The notes under the pieces: generated by a model
The model's database searches: none
What the model was told of the DNA's origin: nothing
Seen by the model: only the letters and a program-made list of their open reading frames with translations
Assembly: GCA_002315855.1 (NCBI GenBank)
Contig: DCIG01000056.1
Location: 1-50,622 of the forward strand
DNA length: 50,622 bases
Direction of reading: 5' to 3'
Origin: Lentisphaeria bacterium UBA1732
GTDB taxonomy: Bacteria; Verrucomicrobiota; Lentisphaeria; Victivallales; UBA1829
Made by a program: the position numbers and the translations under genes
Part shown: positions 33,021-40,834 of the stretch, in pieces
Numbering within the stretch: the stretch's first letter is position 1
Layout: every line of letters begins with the position of its first letter

Positions 33021-34001
33021 ATGTTATTTCATTCTTTGTTCCGGTCAGACGGAAAACGCCCGATTCTGTCCGGAATTTTCCGGGCGGCGGTCAGCGTGGT
33101 GTGCTGGGGAACTCTGTTCCCTGTGGTGAGTTATCTTCTGAAACGGGGAACGGTGGACAGTTATACCATGGCGCAGGCAAGGTTTCTGATTGCCGGCGGT
33201 ACGATGCTGCTGTACGGTGCATTCAAAAGCAGGAAGATGCCATGGACGGAAATCAAGAAGAAAGACTGGATAGGTCTGATTACACAAAGCGTCTTTGCTT
33301 CAGCAATGAGTGTTTTGCTGTTCTGCGGACAGGAGCGCGGACTTCCTGTTGTGAATGCGTCCATGCTTGAGGCGGAGTCGCCGCTTCTGATTTTTGTGCT
33401 TGGAATCCTGATTCTTCATGCGAAAACGTCATTTTTGCAGACACTGGGGCTGATTCTGGGGTTTGCGGGGAGTATGCTGGTGCTGAAAGCCGTCAGCAGT
33501 GAGGGAATCATGCTGAAAAGCATGTCAACCGGCGATTTTCTGATTTTCCTCGGCGCGACATGCTGGGCACTGTATACGGTGCTTTCGCGGCGGACAATCC
33601 GGCGAATCGGGGGATTGCGCTATACTTCGTGGAGTCTGCTCTTCGCCGGAGTGTGGATTCTGCTGTTTCAACTGTTTTCCGGAATGCACATCAACTATCC
33701 GCAGGGATGGGCTGACTGGAGCTGTACGGCATACGTCGGGCTGATTCCTACTGCACTGGCGTTCTTCGCTTGGAACAATGCACAGCGGTACATTGCCACG
33801 GGTCTTTTGGCGGTTTCCGGGTACTTTACGCCCATGCTGACGGCGTTATTCGGATGGCTTATGCTGGGGGAATGCGTAACCATCCTGCAAATGGCAGGCA
33901 TGGTGCTGGTGGTCGGATCAGCACTGATTGAACCTGATATTGCGGATCTGATACGTTCCATGTACGCGGAAAAGCGGGAAAAAAGGAAAGCCGTAAATTG
34001 A
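33021..34001 (+). CDS. EamA/DMT family permease
   Basis: A ten-helix drug/metabolite transporter of 326 residues made of two EamA repeats. The first repeat starts SVVCWGTLFPVVSYLLKRG and the second GDFLIFLGATCWALYTVLSRR, both with the typical W-G and P motifs; the C-terminal block is GLIPTALAFFAWNNAQRYIATGLLAVSGYFTPMLTALFGW. A short basic tail follows. Its location at the end of the rha operon suggests transport of L-rhamnose, lactaldehyde or a related product, but DMT proteins have broad roles. No clear SD. It converges with the HD gene with a gap of only 17 bp. Confidence 0.85.
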   Translation: MLFHSLFRSDGKRPILSGIFRAAVSVVCWGTLFPVVSYLLKRGTVDSYTMAQARFLIAGGTMLLYGAFKSRKMPWTEIKKKDWIGLITQSVFASAMSVLLFCGQERGLPVVNASMLEAESPLLIFVLGILILHAKTSFLQTLGLILGFAGSMLVLKAVSSEGIMLKSMSTGDFLIFLGATCWALYTVLSRRTIRRIGGLRYTSWSLLFAGVWILLFQLFSGMHINYPQGWADWSCTAYVGLIPTALAFFAWNNAQRYIATGLLAVSGYFTPMLTALFGWLMLGECVTILQMAGMVLVVGSALIEPDIADLIRSMYAEKREKRKAVN

Positions 34002-34018
34002 TTTTTGGGGAAGTGCAA

Positions 34019-34597
34019 TCAGGAGGGAACTGCCAGCTCAAACATTTCACACATGGAGTCGAAACGGGTCAAACTGTCCTGCCCGAATTTTGCAAGAGAA
34101 GCACGGACACGGGGCAGGGGCTTTTCCTCCATATCTCCGGATTTGGAAAAGAATTTGTCGGCAAGACAAATGAGTTTTTCGGTGGCAGTTTCGGGAAGGA
34201 GGTCAATTTCGGGGAGAGGGAGATGCTGTTCGCGGATTTCATGCGCCGTGATGCCTGAGCCTGTATGGCGTTCGCAGACGCGGGCAAAGATTTCCATATC
34301 CCGCCCGCAGGACACACCGTAGCCGCGCAGCAGGGCGGCACCAATCACGCCGTGCGTCAGATAAGGCTCTGAACCGTTGCAAAGAATGGACGGGGCATGA
34401 CATCTGCCTACCCCTATATCATGCAAAAGGGCGGCGGCTTCTGCGATGTTCTTGTCAATGCCGTAATTGTGTTTGCAGGCACGCAGAATGAAAAGAGCTT
34501 TGTCCTTGACCTGAAGCGAGTGTTTCAGAAGAAGACGGCGAAGCGGAGTATCATCGGGATAGAAATGATAAAAAACGGTGAACGGATCAATGTCCAT
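34019..34597 (-). CDS. HD-domain phosphohydrolase
   Basis: A 192-residue cytoplasmic metal-dependent phosphohydrolase. The HD motif sequence is LLKHSLQVKDKALFI (first His), LLHDIGVGRC (HD pair near residues 58-59), and TGSGITAHEI plus ICLADKFFSKSGD with the distal Asp. The compact size and layout resemble the putative nucleotidyl- or phosphohydrolase group (HDIG-type, COG1418/COG2206-like), and it is not attached to other domains. Substrate unknown. Single gene with its own promoter at 34662-34690; it converges on the permease gene. Confidence 0.85.
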   Translation of the reverse strand: MDIDPFTVFYHFYPDDTPLRRLLLKHSLQVKDKALFILRACKHNYGIDKNIAEAAALLHDIGVGRCHAPSILCNGSEPYLTHGVIGAALLRGYGVSCGRDMEIFARVCERHTGSGITAHEIREQHLPLPEIDLLPETATEKLICLADKFFSKSGDMEEKPLPRVRASLAKFGQDSLTRFDSMCEMFELAVPS

Positions 34598-34625
34598 GAT
34601 GTATGATGCGCAGTGTGAAAATGAC

Positions 34626-34640
34626 GTTTGAAATCAGCTC
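34626..34640 (+). repeat. Right-end fragment of the dispersed hairpin repeat
   Basis: GTTTGAAATCAGCTC, between the HD gene promoter and its start codon. No other part of the element is nearby. Confidence 0.55.
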
Positions 34641-34661
34641 TTGAGAAAAAACGATACTCCC

Positions 34662-34690
34662 AATGTACAGCAAAAAATGAATTTTGTCAA
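34662..34690 (-). promoter_or_regulatory. Promoter of the HD gene
   Basis: On the minus strand a perfect TTGACA (complement of 34685-34690), a 17-bp spacer and TACATT (complement of 34662-34667). The leader is about 58 nt. Confidence 0.7.
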
Positions 34691-34781
34691 GTGGAAAAGG
34701 CGTGTTTTTTGAGGAGCAAGACCATAAAAAGAACAGAGCCTTATTTGTTACAAGAAGCAATCGTTTTTTTGAACATGAAAG

Positions 34782-34812
34782 AGCCTCCGGGAGATTGTCC
34801 CGGAGGCTTTTG
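34782..34812. terminator. Strong hairpin, candidate terminator downstream of pgk-tpiA
   Basis: AGCCTCCGGGA (34782-34792) pairs perfectly with TCCCGGAGGCT (34798-34808) around GATTG. The plus side has a weak T-tail (TTTTGCATTTTG); the minus side reads CTTTCATGTTC. It lies 150 bp after the pgk-tpiA stop and is the only strong hairpin there, so it probably ends that transcript, although the U-tract on that strand is poor. Confidence 0.6.
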
Positions 34813-34958
34813 CATTTTGAGAGGACATGAGATTATGCACGCTGAAAATGCGTATCTGCTGTCCCTAAGAGCGGGATTTATTCATGCAGTGAAGCATGAA
34901 ATACAGGGGTACGAAACCAACCGGAATCACGCTCTTAAGGATGAATCACAGAAGATGC

Positions 34959-36971
34959 TCAGCCCTTGATGGCGTTGGCAATCAGTTCGGTGAAAGAATC
35001 AGCCTTGAGAGCTGCGCCGCCGATGAGACCGCCGTCGATGTCAGCCTTGGCAACGAGTTCAGCAGAGTTGCCCGGCTTCATACTGCCGCCGTACTGGACG
35101 ACAACATCATCAGCCTTTTTGCCGAAGAGAGCCACGAGGACGCTGCGGATGAACGCATGGGTGTCCTGTGCGACATCGGGTGTGGCAGTTTTGCCGGTGC
35201 CGATTGCCCAGACGGGTTCGTAGGCGATGGTAATGGCATTCATATCATCAGCAGTGATGTCGGCGAATGCGCCGCGGATCTGCTTTTCGAGGACGGTATT
35301 GGTAATGCCGGATTCGCGTTCTTCAAGAGTTTCGCCGATGCAGACGATGGGCTTGAGACCGTACTTGAGAGCGGCTTTGATGCGAAGATTGACGGTAGCA
35401 TCGGTTTCACCGAAATACTGGCGGCGTTCGCTGTGTCCGATAATGACGTATTCGACACCGATTTCCTTGAGCATGGCACCGGAGATTTCACCCGTGTATG
35501 CGCCATTGTCAGCCCAGTGAATATTCTGAGCACCGACCTTGACGTTGGAGCCCTTGAGGACTTCGACGACGGCGGCGAGGCTGGTGAAAGTGGGGCAAAC
35601 TGCGACTTCGCATTTGCCGGCGAACTGAGCGCAGGATTCCTTGAGAGCGGCTGCGAGTTCAGCGGCTTCGGAAGCAGTCTTGTTCATCTTCCAGTTACCG
35701 GCGATGAAAACTTTTCTGCCGCGATCATTGAGCGCTGCAACACCGGGGAGCTCCTTGCCTTCGAGATATTCGAGGGAGGCACCGCCGCCAGTGGAGATGT
35801 GGGTCATCTTGTCAGCAAGACCGCTCTTCTTGACTGCGGAAACAGAGTCGCCGCCGCCGATGATGGAGATGCCGCCATTGGCCTTGACTTCTGCGACAGC
35901 AGCTGCAACACCGAAGGTACCCTTGTTGAAGTTATCCATTTCAAAACAGCCCATAGGACCGTTCCAAACGACAGTCTTGGCAGACTTGATGGCGTTGGCA
36001 TAAAGTTCGATGGTCTTGGGACCGATATCGAGACCCATCCAGCCTTCGGGGATGTCCTGACCGACGATCTGAATATTGGCATCGTTGGAGAAGGCATCTG
36101 CTGCGAGGTTGTCAATGGGGAGGAGGAATTCGACGCCGAGTTCTTTTGCCTTGGCAATCATATCCTTGGCATACTGGAGCTGATCATCTTCGCAGAGGGA
36201 GTTACCGACGTTGTGTCCCATGGCCTTGAGGAAGGTATAAGCCATACCGCCGCCGATGATCAGAGTATTGACCTTGGTGAGGAGGTTGTTGACGACTGCC
36301 AGCTTATCGGAGACCTTGGCACCGCCGAGGATTGCGACAAACGGACGAATGGGGTTTTCAACTGCATTACCGAGGAATTCAATTTCCTTTTCCATGAGGA
36401 ACCCGGCGACGGAGACGGGGATGTATTTGGTGATGAGAGCTGTGGAAGCGTGGGCGCGGTGAGCAGTACCGAACGCATCGTTGCAATAGACATCAGCGTA
36501 GGAAGCGAGCTTCTTTGCGAGTTCTTTCTGCTGAGCCTTGAGAGCAGCTTTGGCCGCCTTGAAATCTTCATCAGACTGACCGTCTTTCTGTTTCAGCTTG
36601 GCCTGTTCTTCCTTGTGATAGCGTGTATTTTCAAGCATGACGATGTCGCCGTCCTTCATGGCGGCAACTTCTGCATCTGCTGCGGCGCAGTCGGCAACAA
36701 AGACGATGTCCTTGCCGAGGAGCTTGCTGAGGTAATCAGCAACGATTTTCATGGTGGTATCGCCGGTGATGCCCTTTTCATCGGGGCGTCCCATGTGGCT
36801 CATAAGAATGAGTTTGCCGCCGTTGTCAAGGACGTATTTGATGGAGGGAAGAGCACCCTGAATGCGTGTATCGTCTTTGATGACGCCATCTTTGACCGGC
36901 ACGTTGAAGTCAACGCGCATGATAACGCGTTTTCCTTTAAGATCGATGTCGCGAAGAGTCTTTTTATTCAT
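34959..36971 (-). CDS. pgk-tpiA: Bifunctional phosphoglycerate kinase / triose-phosphate isomerase fusion
   Basis: One 670-residue glycolytic protein. Residues 1-416 are phosphoglycerate kinase: RVDFNVP (22-ish), HMGRP, ENTRYHKEE, NDAFGTAHRAHAST, GGAKVSDKL, GGGMAYTF and the C-terminal GGGDSVSA. Residues 418-670 are triose-phosphate isomerase: the catalytic Asn425 and Lys427 in GNWKMN, His513 in IIGHSERR, Glu585 in AYEPVWAIGTG, and GGSMKPGN. The Pgk half carries a charged Lys/Gln/Asp insert (about 121-150) longer than usual. Such fusions are described in Thermotoga. It lies 110 bp after gap with a hairpin in between, suggesting partial read-through. Weak SD. Confidence 0.97.
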   Translation of the reverse strand: MNKKTLRDIDLKGKRVIMRVDFNVPVKDGVIKDDTRIQGALPSIKYVLDNGGKLILMSHMGRPDEKGITGDTTMKIVADYLSKLLGKDIVFVADCAAADAEVAAMKDGDIVMLENTRYHKEEQAKLKQKDGQSDEDFKAAKAALKAQQKELAKKLASYADVYCNDAFGTAHRAHASTALITKYIPVSVAGFLMEKEIEFLGNAVENPIRPFVAILGGAKVSDKLAVVNNLLTKVNTLIIGGGMAYTFLKAMGHNVGNSLCEDDQLQYAKDMIAKAKELGVEFLLPIDNLAADAFSNDANIQIVGQDIPEGWMGLDIGPKTIELYANAIKSAKTVVWNGPMGCFEMDNFNKGTFGVAAAVAEVKANGGISIIGGGDSVSAVKKSGLADKMTHISTGGGASLEYLEGKELPGVAALNDRGRKVFIAGNWKMNKTASEAAELAAALKESCAQFAGKCEVAVCPTFTSLAAVVEVLKGSNVKVGAQNIHWADNGAYTGEISGAMLKEIGVEYVIIGHSERRQYFGETDATVNLRIKAALKYGLKPIVCIGETLEERESGITNTVLEKQIRGAFADITADDMNAITIAYEPVWAIGTGKTATPDVAQDTHAFIRSVLVALFGKKADDVVVQYGGSMKPGNSAELVAKADIDGGLIGGAALKADSFTELIANAIKG

Positions 36972-37011
36972 AATAAAGAATCCTGAGGAAGTGAGAAGAG
37001 ATGGAAAAAGA

Positions 37012-37052
37012 GAGAAAAGAAAACGGGGCGGACGGTGAAACCGCCCGTCCCG
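37012..37052 (-). terminator. Hairpin between gap and pgk-tpiA (terminator or processing stem)
   Basis: The 12-bp stem 37024-37035 / 37041-37052 (one mismatch, one wobble; loop TGAAA) is GC-rich and on the minus strand is followed by TTTTCTTTTC. It would end or partly stop gap transcripts before pgk-tpiA, giving more gap than pgk-tpiA mRNA. Confidence 0.7.
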
Positions 37053-37081
37053 GGGTGTATCATAAAGCTGTACGAAACAGA

Positions 37082-38083
37082 TTACTTCGCGATGACGCGA
37101 GCCATTTCGAGGACCTTATTGGAGTAGCCCCATTCGTTGTCGTACCAGGAGCAGACTTTGACGAAGGTCGGGTCGAGCTGGATACCAGCCTTGACGTCGA
37201 AGATGGAGGTACGGGAATCGTTGCGGAAGTCGGTGGAGACGACGGCATCTTCTGTGTAACCGAGAATGCCCTTGAGTTCGCCTTCGGAGGCTTCTTTCAT
37301 AGCAGCGCAGATTTCTTCATAGCTGGCCGGCTTTTCGAGTTCGCAGGTCAGGTCGACGAAAGAGACGTCAGAGGTCGGGACGCGGACGGACATGCCGGTG
37401 AGCTTGCCGTTGAGCTGGGGGAGAACCTTGCCGACTGCCTTGGCAGCGCCGGTGGAGGACGGAATCATGTTTTCGAGGATACCGCGGCCGCCTCTCCAGT
37501 CCTTCTTGGACGGACCGTCAACGGTCTTCTGGGTGGCGGTGGCAGCATGGATTGTGGTCATGAGGCCGCGCTTGATACCGAACTTGTCATTGAGGACCTT
37601 GGAAATCGGGGCAAGGCAGTTGGTGGTGCAGGAAGCGTTGGAGATAATCTTCTGACCGGCATAGGTCATGTGGTTGACACCGTAGACGAACATCGGGGTG
37701 GCATCCTTGGACGGAGCGGACATGATAACTTTCTTGGCACCAGCCTTCAGGTGAGCAGAGGCCAGTTCTTCGGTCAGGAAGAAGCCGGTGGATTCGACAA
37801 CGACGTCGACATCGAGTGCGCCCCAAGTGATGGCGGAGGGATCTTTTTCAGCGAAGATCTGAATCTTCTTGCCGTCAACGATCATGAAGTTGCCATCGAC
37901 CTTGATGTCATGATTGAAGATACCATGGACAGAGTCATACTTGAGCATGTATGCCAGATAATCCGGGTCCAAAAGGTCGTTGATTCCGACGATTTCGATG
38001 TCATTCGCGAAGTTTTCGACGGCAGCACGGAAAACCATGCGACCAATTCTTCCGAATCCGTTGATACCGACTTTAATAGCCAT
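37082..38083 (-). CDS. gap: Glyceraldehyde-3-phosphate dehydrogenase (NAD-type)
   Basis: Oxidises glyceraldehyde 3-phosphate to 1,3-bisphosphoglycerate. The 333-residue product starts with KVGINGFGRIGRMVFRAA (NAD-binding loop), GINDLLDP, the catalytic Cys152 in SNASCTTNCLAP, a GG(R)GILENMIPSSTGAAKAVGKVLP block, and WYDNEWGYSNKVLEM at the end. ATG at 38083 has AAGGAG 7 nt upstream, which excludes the long frame to 38179. It is separated from rsmG by a gap that contains its own promoter at 38162-38189. Followed by pgk-tpiA on the same strand, so glycolytic steps 5-7 are together. Confidence 0.97.
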   Translation of the reverse strand: MAIKVGINGFGRIGRMVFRAAVENFANDIEIVGINDLLDPDYLAYMLKYDSVHGIFNHDIKVDGNFMIVDGKKIQIFAEKDPSAITWGALDVDVVVESTGFFLTEELASAHLKAGAKKVIMSAPSKDATPMFVYGVNHMTYAGQKIISNASCTTNCLAPISKVLNDKFGIKRGLMTTIHAATATQKTVDGPSKKDWRGGRGILENMIPSSTGAAKAVGKVLPQLNGKLTGMSVRVPTSDVSFVDLTCELEKPASYEEICAAMKEASEGELKGILGYTEDAVVSTDFRNDSRTSIFDVKAGIQLDPTFVKVCSWYDNEWGYSNKVLEMARVIAK

Positions 38084-38161
38084 TTTTTTACTCCTTGAGT
38101 TGGAATTTGTTGGATATACGGTAAATGTTTTTTTGGGAACTAAATTTCTTAGGCAGAATAT

Positions 38162-38189
38162 AATATAGCACAGTTTCAAAAGAATGCAA
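38162..38189 (-). promoter_or_regulatory. Promoter of gap
   Basis: On the minus strand TTGCAT (complement of 38184-38189), a 16-bp spacer and TATATT (complement of 38162-38167). Confidence 0.7.
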
Positions 38190-38266
38190 GTCAGTCAAGA
38201 TGAAAAAAAGGAGAAGACGGTGATTTTCGTTCTTTTTTTATCGGACGGGGCAAAAAGATGCGACTG

Positions 38267-38926
38267 CTATTTTTTTGAAATCACCAAAAACAGACGAGTT
38301 CCGGCTTGTCCGGGGAGTTCGGCCGATGGGGTGCGAGTGAATGTCGCCCTGGTTTTCATCAGGTCCGGCATTTCACCATCCGCCTGCGCTTCCGTGCGGA
38401 AAATACAGAGTTTTCCATGCGGAGCAAGAAGATTTCTGCATTCCTTAATCAGAACGGGTGCGGCGGCAACAGCGCGTGCCGTAATCAGGCTGAATGCACT
38501 GCGGAATTGAGACTGCGCGGCGAGTTCATTTGCGCGGGCATGGATGGGAAAAAGGTTATTCAAGCCGCATTTCTGCGCAGCTTCGGTAAGGAATGCAATT
38601 TTTTTGCCGCGGGAATCAATGGCGGTAAACGTGAGGTCAGGACGAGCCGCCGCAAGGGGCAGGGACGGAAATCCGGCACCGCATCCGACATCGGCGATTC
38701 GACCATGAAAACAATCGGGGACTTCACGCAGAGCCAGCACGGAGTCGCAGATATGCTTGCTCCAGAATTCTTCAGGAGGGATGGCTGTGAGATTCAGAGT
38801 TTCGTTTGTTTCGTAAAGAAATTCTCCGTAAACGGTGCATATCCGGACAAATTCATTCAGGCGGGCTGCGCCGACACATGCAGAAAGAAAGGCAAGCTCG
38901 GTGTCGAGAGGGGCGGGAATCATCAT
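38267..38926 (-). CDS. rsmG: 16S rRNA (guanine527-N7)-methyltransferase RsmG
   Basis: Methylates G527 of 16S rRNA with AdoMet. The 219-residue product has ETNETLNLTAI near residues 40-50, then the AdoMet motif IADVGCGAGFPSLPLAAARP, DSRGKKIAFLTEAAQKCGL, a VITARA-like block (LITARAVAAAPVLIKEC) and a C-terminal FLVISKK. All are typical of RsmG/GidB. ATG at 38926 is chosen because AGGAG lies 7 nt upstream; the longer frame to 38995 lies within the previous gene. The start overlaps the previous gene's stop by 4 bp. Confidence 0.95.
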   Translation of the reverse strand: MMIPAPLDTELAFLSACVGAARLNEFVRICTVYGEFLYETNETLNLTAIPPEEFWSKHICDSVLALREVPDCFHGRIADVGCGAGFPSLPLAAARPDLTFTAIDSRGKKIAFLTEAAQKCGLNNLFPIHARANELAAQSQFRSAFSLITARAVAAAPVLIKECRNLLAPHGKLCIFRTEAQADGEMPDLMKTRATFTRTPSAELPGQAGTRLFLVISKK

Positions 38927-39477
38927 TTTGCCGCTCCTGCCGCACAGACAATGGAAATGACGGTCAGCGCAAGAAAATATGCGAACGAACCCCATTGGAC
39001 AATCGGTTTGCGGAATGCGGCACGAAACCAGTCACGCAGCCAGTAGGGTTTCGCGGCAATGACCATGCCAACCAGCCCTGCTGAGAGAATCAGCAATGCA
39101 AAGATTGTGTAGCCGGGCGGATTCAGGGGGTATACCAGTTTCAGAAGCGTATGCGCGCCGAGAATCAAAATAGCGGCGAATGCACGAGCCAGCAGAAAGT
39201 CCATAAAAAAACAAATCAGCACGGCACCGATGACGATGCCGGGGAGAATGATGTTCTGGATCGGGGAGTTCGGTTCAAAGATGGGGCGAAGATTCGGAAT
39301 GCACCAAATCAAAGCCGCAACCGAAAGAATACATCCTGCGACTTTTTGACGGGGCAGTTTGTCGAAGAAACGTTTGCGGGCCTCTGCATTTTTGTATTGA
39401 CTGTTTGTAAACAAAAACGCGGCGGCACAGACGGCGAAGAAGAGTGCGGCAAAAATTAAAACAAAGGCGGTATTCAT
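38923..39477 (-). CDS. Hypothetical polytopic membrane protein
   Basis: A 184-residue protein with about five or six hydrophobic segments (1-22, 45-62, 74-94, 98-115, 120-142, 163-183) and little else. I do not recognise the family. It is coupled by overlaps to the PEGA gene before it (1 bp) and rsmG after it (4 bp), so it is real. A role with the upstream Tad-like genes is only an inference from operon position. Confidence 0.8.
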   Translation of the reverse strand: MNTAFVLIFAALFFAVCAAAFLFTNSQYKNAEARKRFFDKLPRQKVAGCILSVAALIWCIPNLRPIFEPNSPIQNIILPGIVIGAVLICFFMDFLLARAFAAILILGAHTLLKLVYPLNPPGYTIFALLILSAGLVGMVIAAKPYWLRDWFRAAFRKPIVQWGSFAYFLALTVISIVCAAGAAK

Positions 39478-40832
39478 TATTCGTCAATCTTCAGTTTGTT
39501 GATTTCGCGAATCTGGCTGCGCTGATATTCGCTTTGAATGCCGGCGGAATGCCTGAAGAGGAGTTTTGTGCTGTCCTGCGTGTAGCGGCCCACGATGCGA
39601 CCTGTGTAAATGCTCCCATTGGTCAAAACCAGTTGGGCATTCGGAAGCCAGAAGCTGATACGCGGAGCCTGAAGTGTCTGACCTTTGCCAAGCGTTACGG
39701 TCATTTCCTTTTTCTGCGGATCGGCTTTCTTGTGGGTTACGGTAACCGTATGTTTGCCGTAAGACAGATTGGAAAGAGAAATCTGCTTGCAGACATCCTC
39801 GTCATCATTTTCGGGTTCCGTCTTGCAGATAAACTTGCCATCCAGGTAGACATTCATCCCTGCAGGAGAGATTGTGAGATTAATCGTGCCGGTATTGGGA
39901 TGGAGCGAAAACTCTTTTTCAAAGTGAGAGCCGGGCTGAATGGTGATTTCGGATTCTTCATCATCGAAACCTTCTTTGGAAAGTTTGACCTGATAGGACC
40001 CGCTTTCAATGGAGGCGCGCGTATAGGGGGTAACGCCAAATTCCACACCGTTGATGAAGATTGCCGCGCCCAGCGGATCGGATGTGATATTCATGGAACC
40101 GGGGAGCGTGTCGAGCGTAACTTCTTCCCGTGTGGTTTCTTCCCGGAGAACGGAGACGATTTTTTCAAAGGATTTGTAGCCCTCTTTGGAAAGGACGAGT
40201 TTGTATTGACCTTGTTCAAGCGTTTCATTCAGGGGGGTATTGCCGAAAGACTGTCCATCAATGGTAACGGAAGCTCCTTCAGGATCAGACCGGACATTCA
40301 GCGTACCGACATTGTTTGTGAGAGGAACTTTAATCATCACAGGACGGTCGTTGGGAATTTCCCATGTAACTTCCTTCTGGGCATAACCGGAGAGTTTGAC
40401 AGTGGCTTTGTAAGTGCCGATGGGCAGGTCTCCAATCACAACCGGAGCATTGGAATAATCCTTGCCGTTCATGGTAACGAGCCCGCCGGAGGGAATGGTA
40501 TCAATGACGACAGTGGAGGTCAGCGGCTGGAGTTCGGCATCGACAAGAGTTTCTTTGCCGGGGACGACCTTGACAGGTTTCCAATATGGCTTGCAGCCGG
40601 GCTTTTGAATTTTAACAATATACATTCCCTGGGGGACAGGATTGGTGGTGTAGGGCGTTTTGCCGATGTCCTTGCCGAGAATGGAAATCGTGGCATCGGA
40701 GGGCGTTGAGACAAGACGCATGGTGCCGTTGACGGGAGAAGCGGGGGCGACTTCCTTTTTGCAGGAAGCGGCGGTCAAAACAAGTCCGCACAAGAGCAGA
40801 GCGCAGATGAAGAGTGATAAAAAGCGTTTCAT
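39477..40832 (-). CDS. PEGA-repeat lipoprotein
   Basis: A 451-residue probable surface or periplasmic lipoprotein. Signal peptide and lipobox LTAASC (Cys24) at the N-terminus. It is built from at least five PEGA-type beta domains of about 65-75 residues, each marked by S/P-x-x-A-x-V/I-x-x-(N/D)-G and P...GxYxVxxxKxGY (examples are near 42-75, 105-150, 175-220, 243-290 and 313-355). The last 90 residues differ from the repeats. PEGA domains occur in envelope proteins, often with FHA modules, as here: the FHA protein gene lies directly upstream (2 bp away). Function of the pair unknown. Confidence 0.85.
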   Translation of the reverse strand: MKRFLSLFICALLLCGLVLTAASCKKEVAPASPVNGTMRLVSTPSDATISILGKDIGKTPYTTNPVPQGMYIVKIQKPGCKPYWKPVKVVPGKETLVDAELQPLTSTVVIDTIPSGGLVTMNGKDYSNAPVVIGDLPIGTYKATVKLSGYAQKEVTWEIPNDRPVMIKVPLTNNVGTLNVRSDPEGASVTIDGQSFGNTPLNETLEQGQYKLVLSKEGYKSFEKIVSVLREETTREEVTLDTLPGSMNITSDPLGAAIFINGVEFGVTPYTRASIESGSYQVKLSKEGFDDEESEITIQPGSHFEKEFSLHPNTGTINLTISPAGMNVYLDGKFICKTEPENDDEDVCKQISLSNLSYGKHTVTVTHKKADPQKKEMTVTLGKGQTLQAPRISFWLPNAQLVLTNGSIYTGRIVGRYTQDSTKLLFRHSAGIQSEYQRSQIREINKLKIDE

Positions 40833-40834
40833 AA

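Larger units (their letters stand above)
34598..34958. other. Intergenic region between HD gene and pgk-tpiA
   Basis: No credible gene; the short forward frames across it are shadows. It holds the repeat fragment at 34626-34640, the HD gene promoter at 34662-34690 and the hairpin at 34782-34812. Confidence 0.6.

Noticed and set aside
34628..34969. A 113-codon forward frame in the intergenic region
   Set aside because: It covers the HD gene promoter and the 11-bp hairpin, and has no SD or domain.
34896..36986. A 696-codon open frame on the plus strand
   Set aside because: It lies fully antisense to pgk-tpiA, whose motifs are unmistakable; its composition (Asp/Phe/Gly rich) is a mirror of the real gene's codon use.
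39444..40709. A 421-codon open frame on the plus strand
   Set aside because: Antisense to the PEGA lipoprotein gene; no domain or SD.
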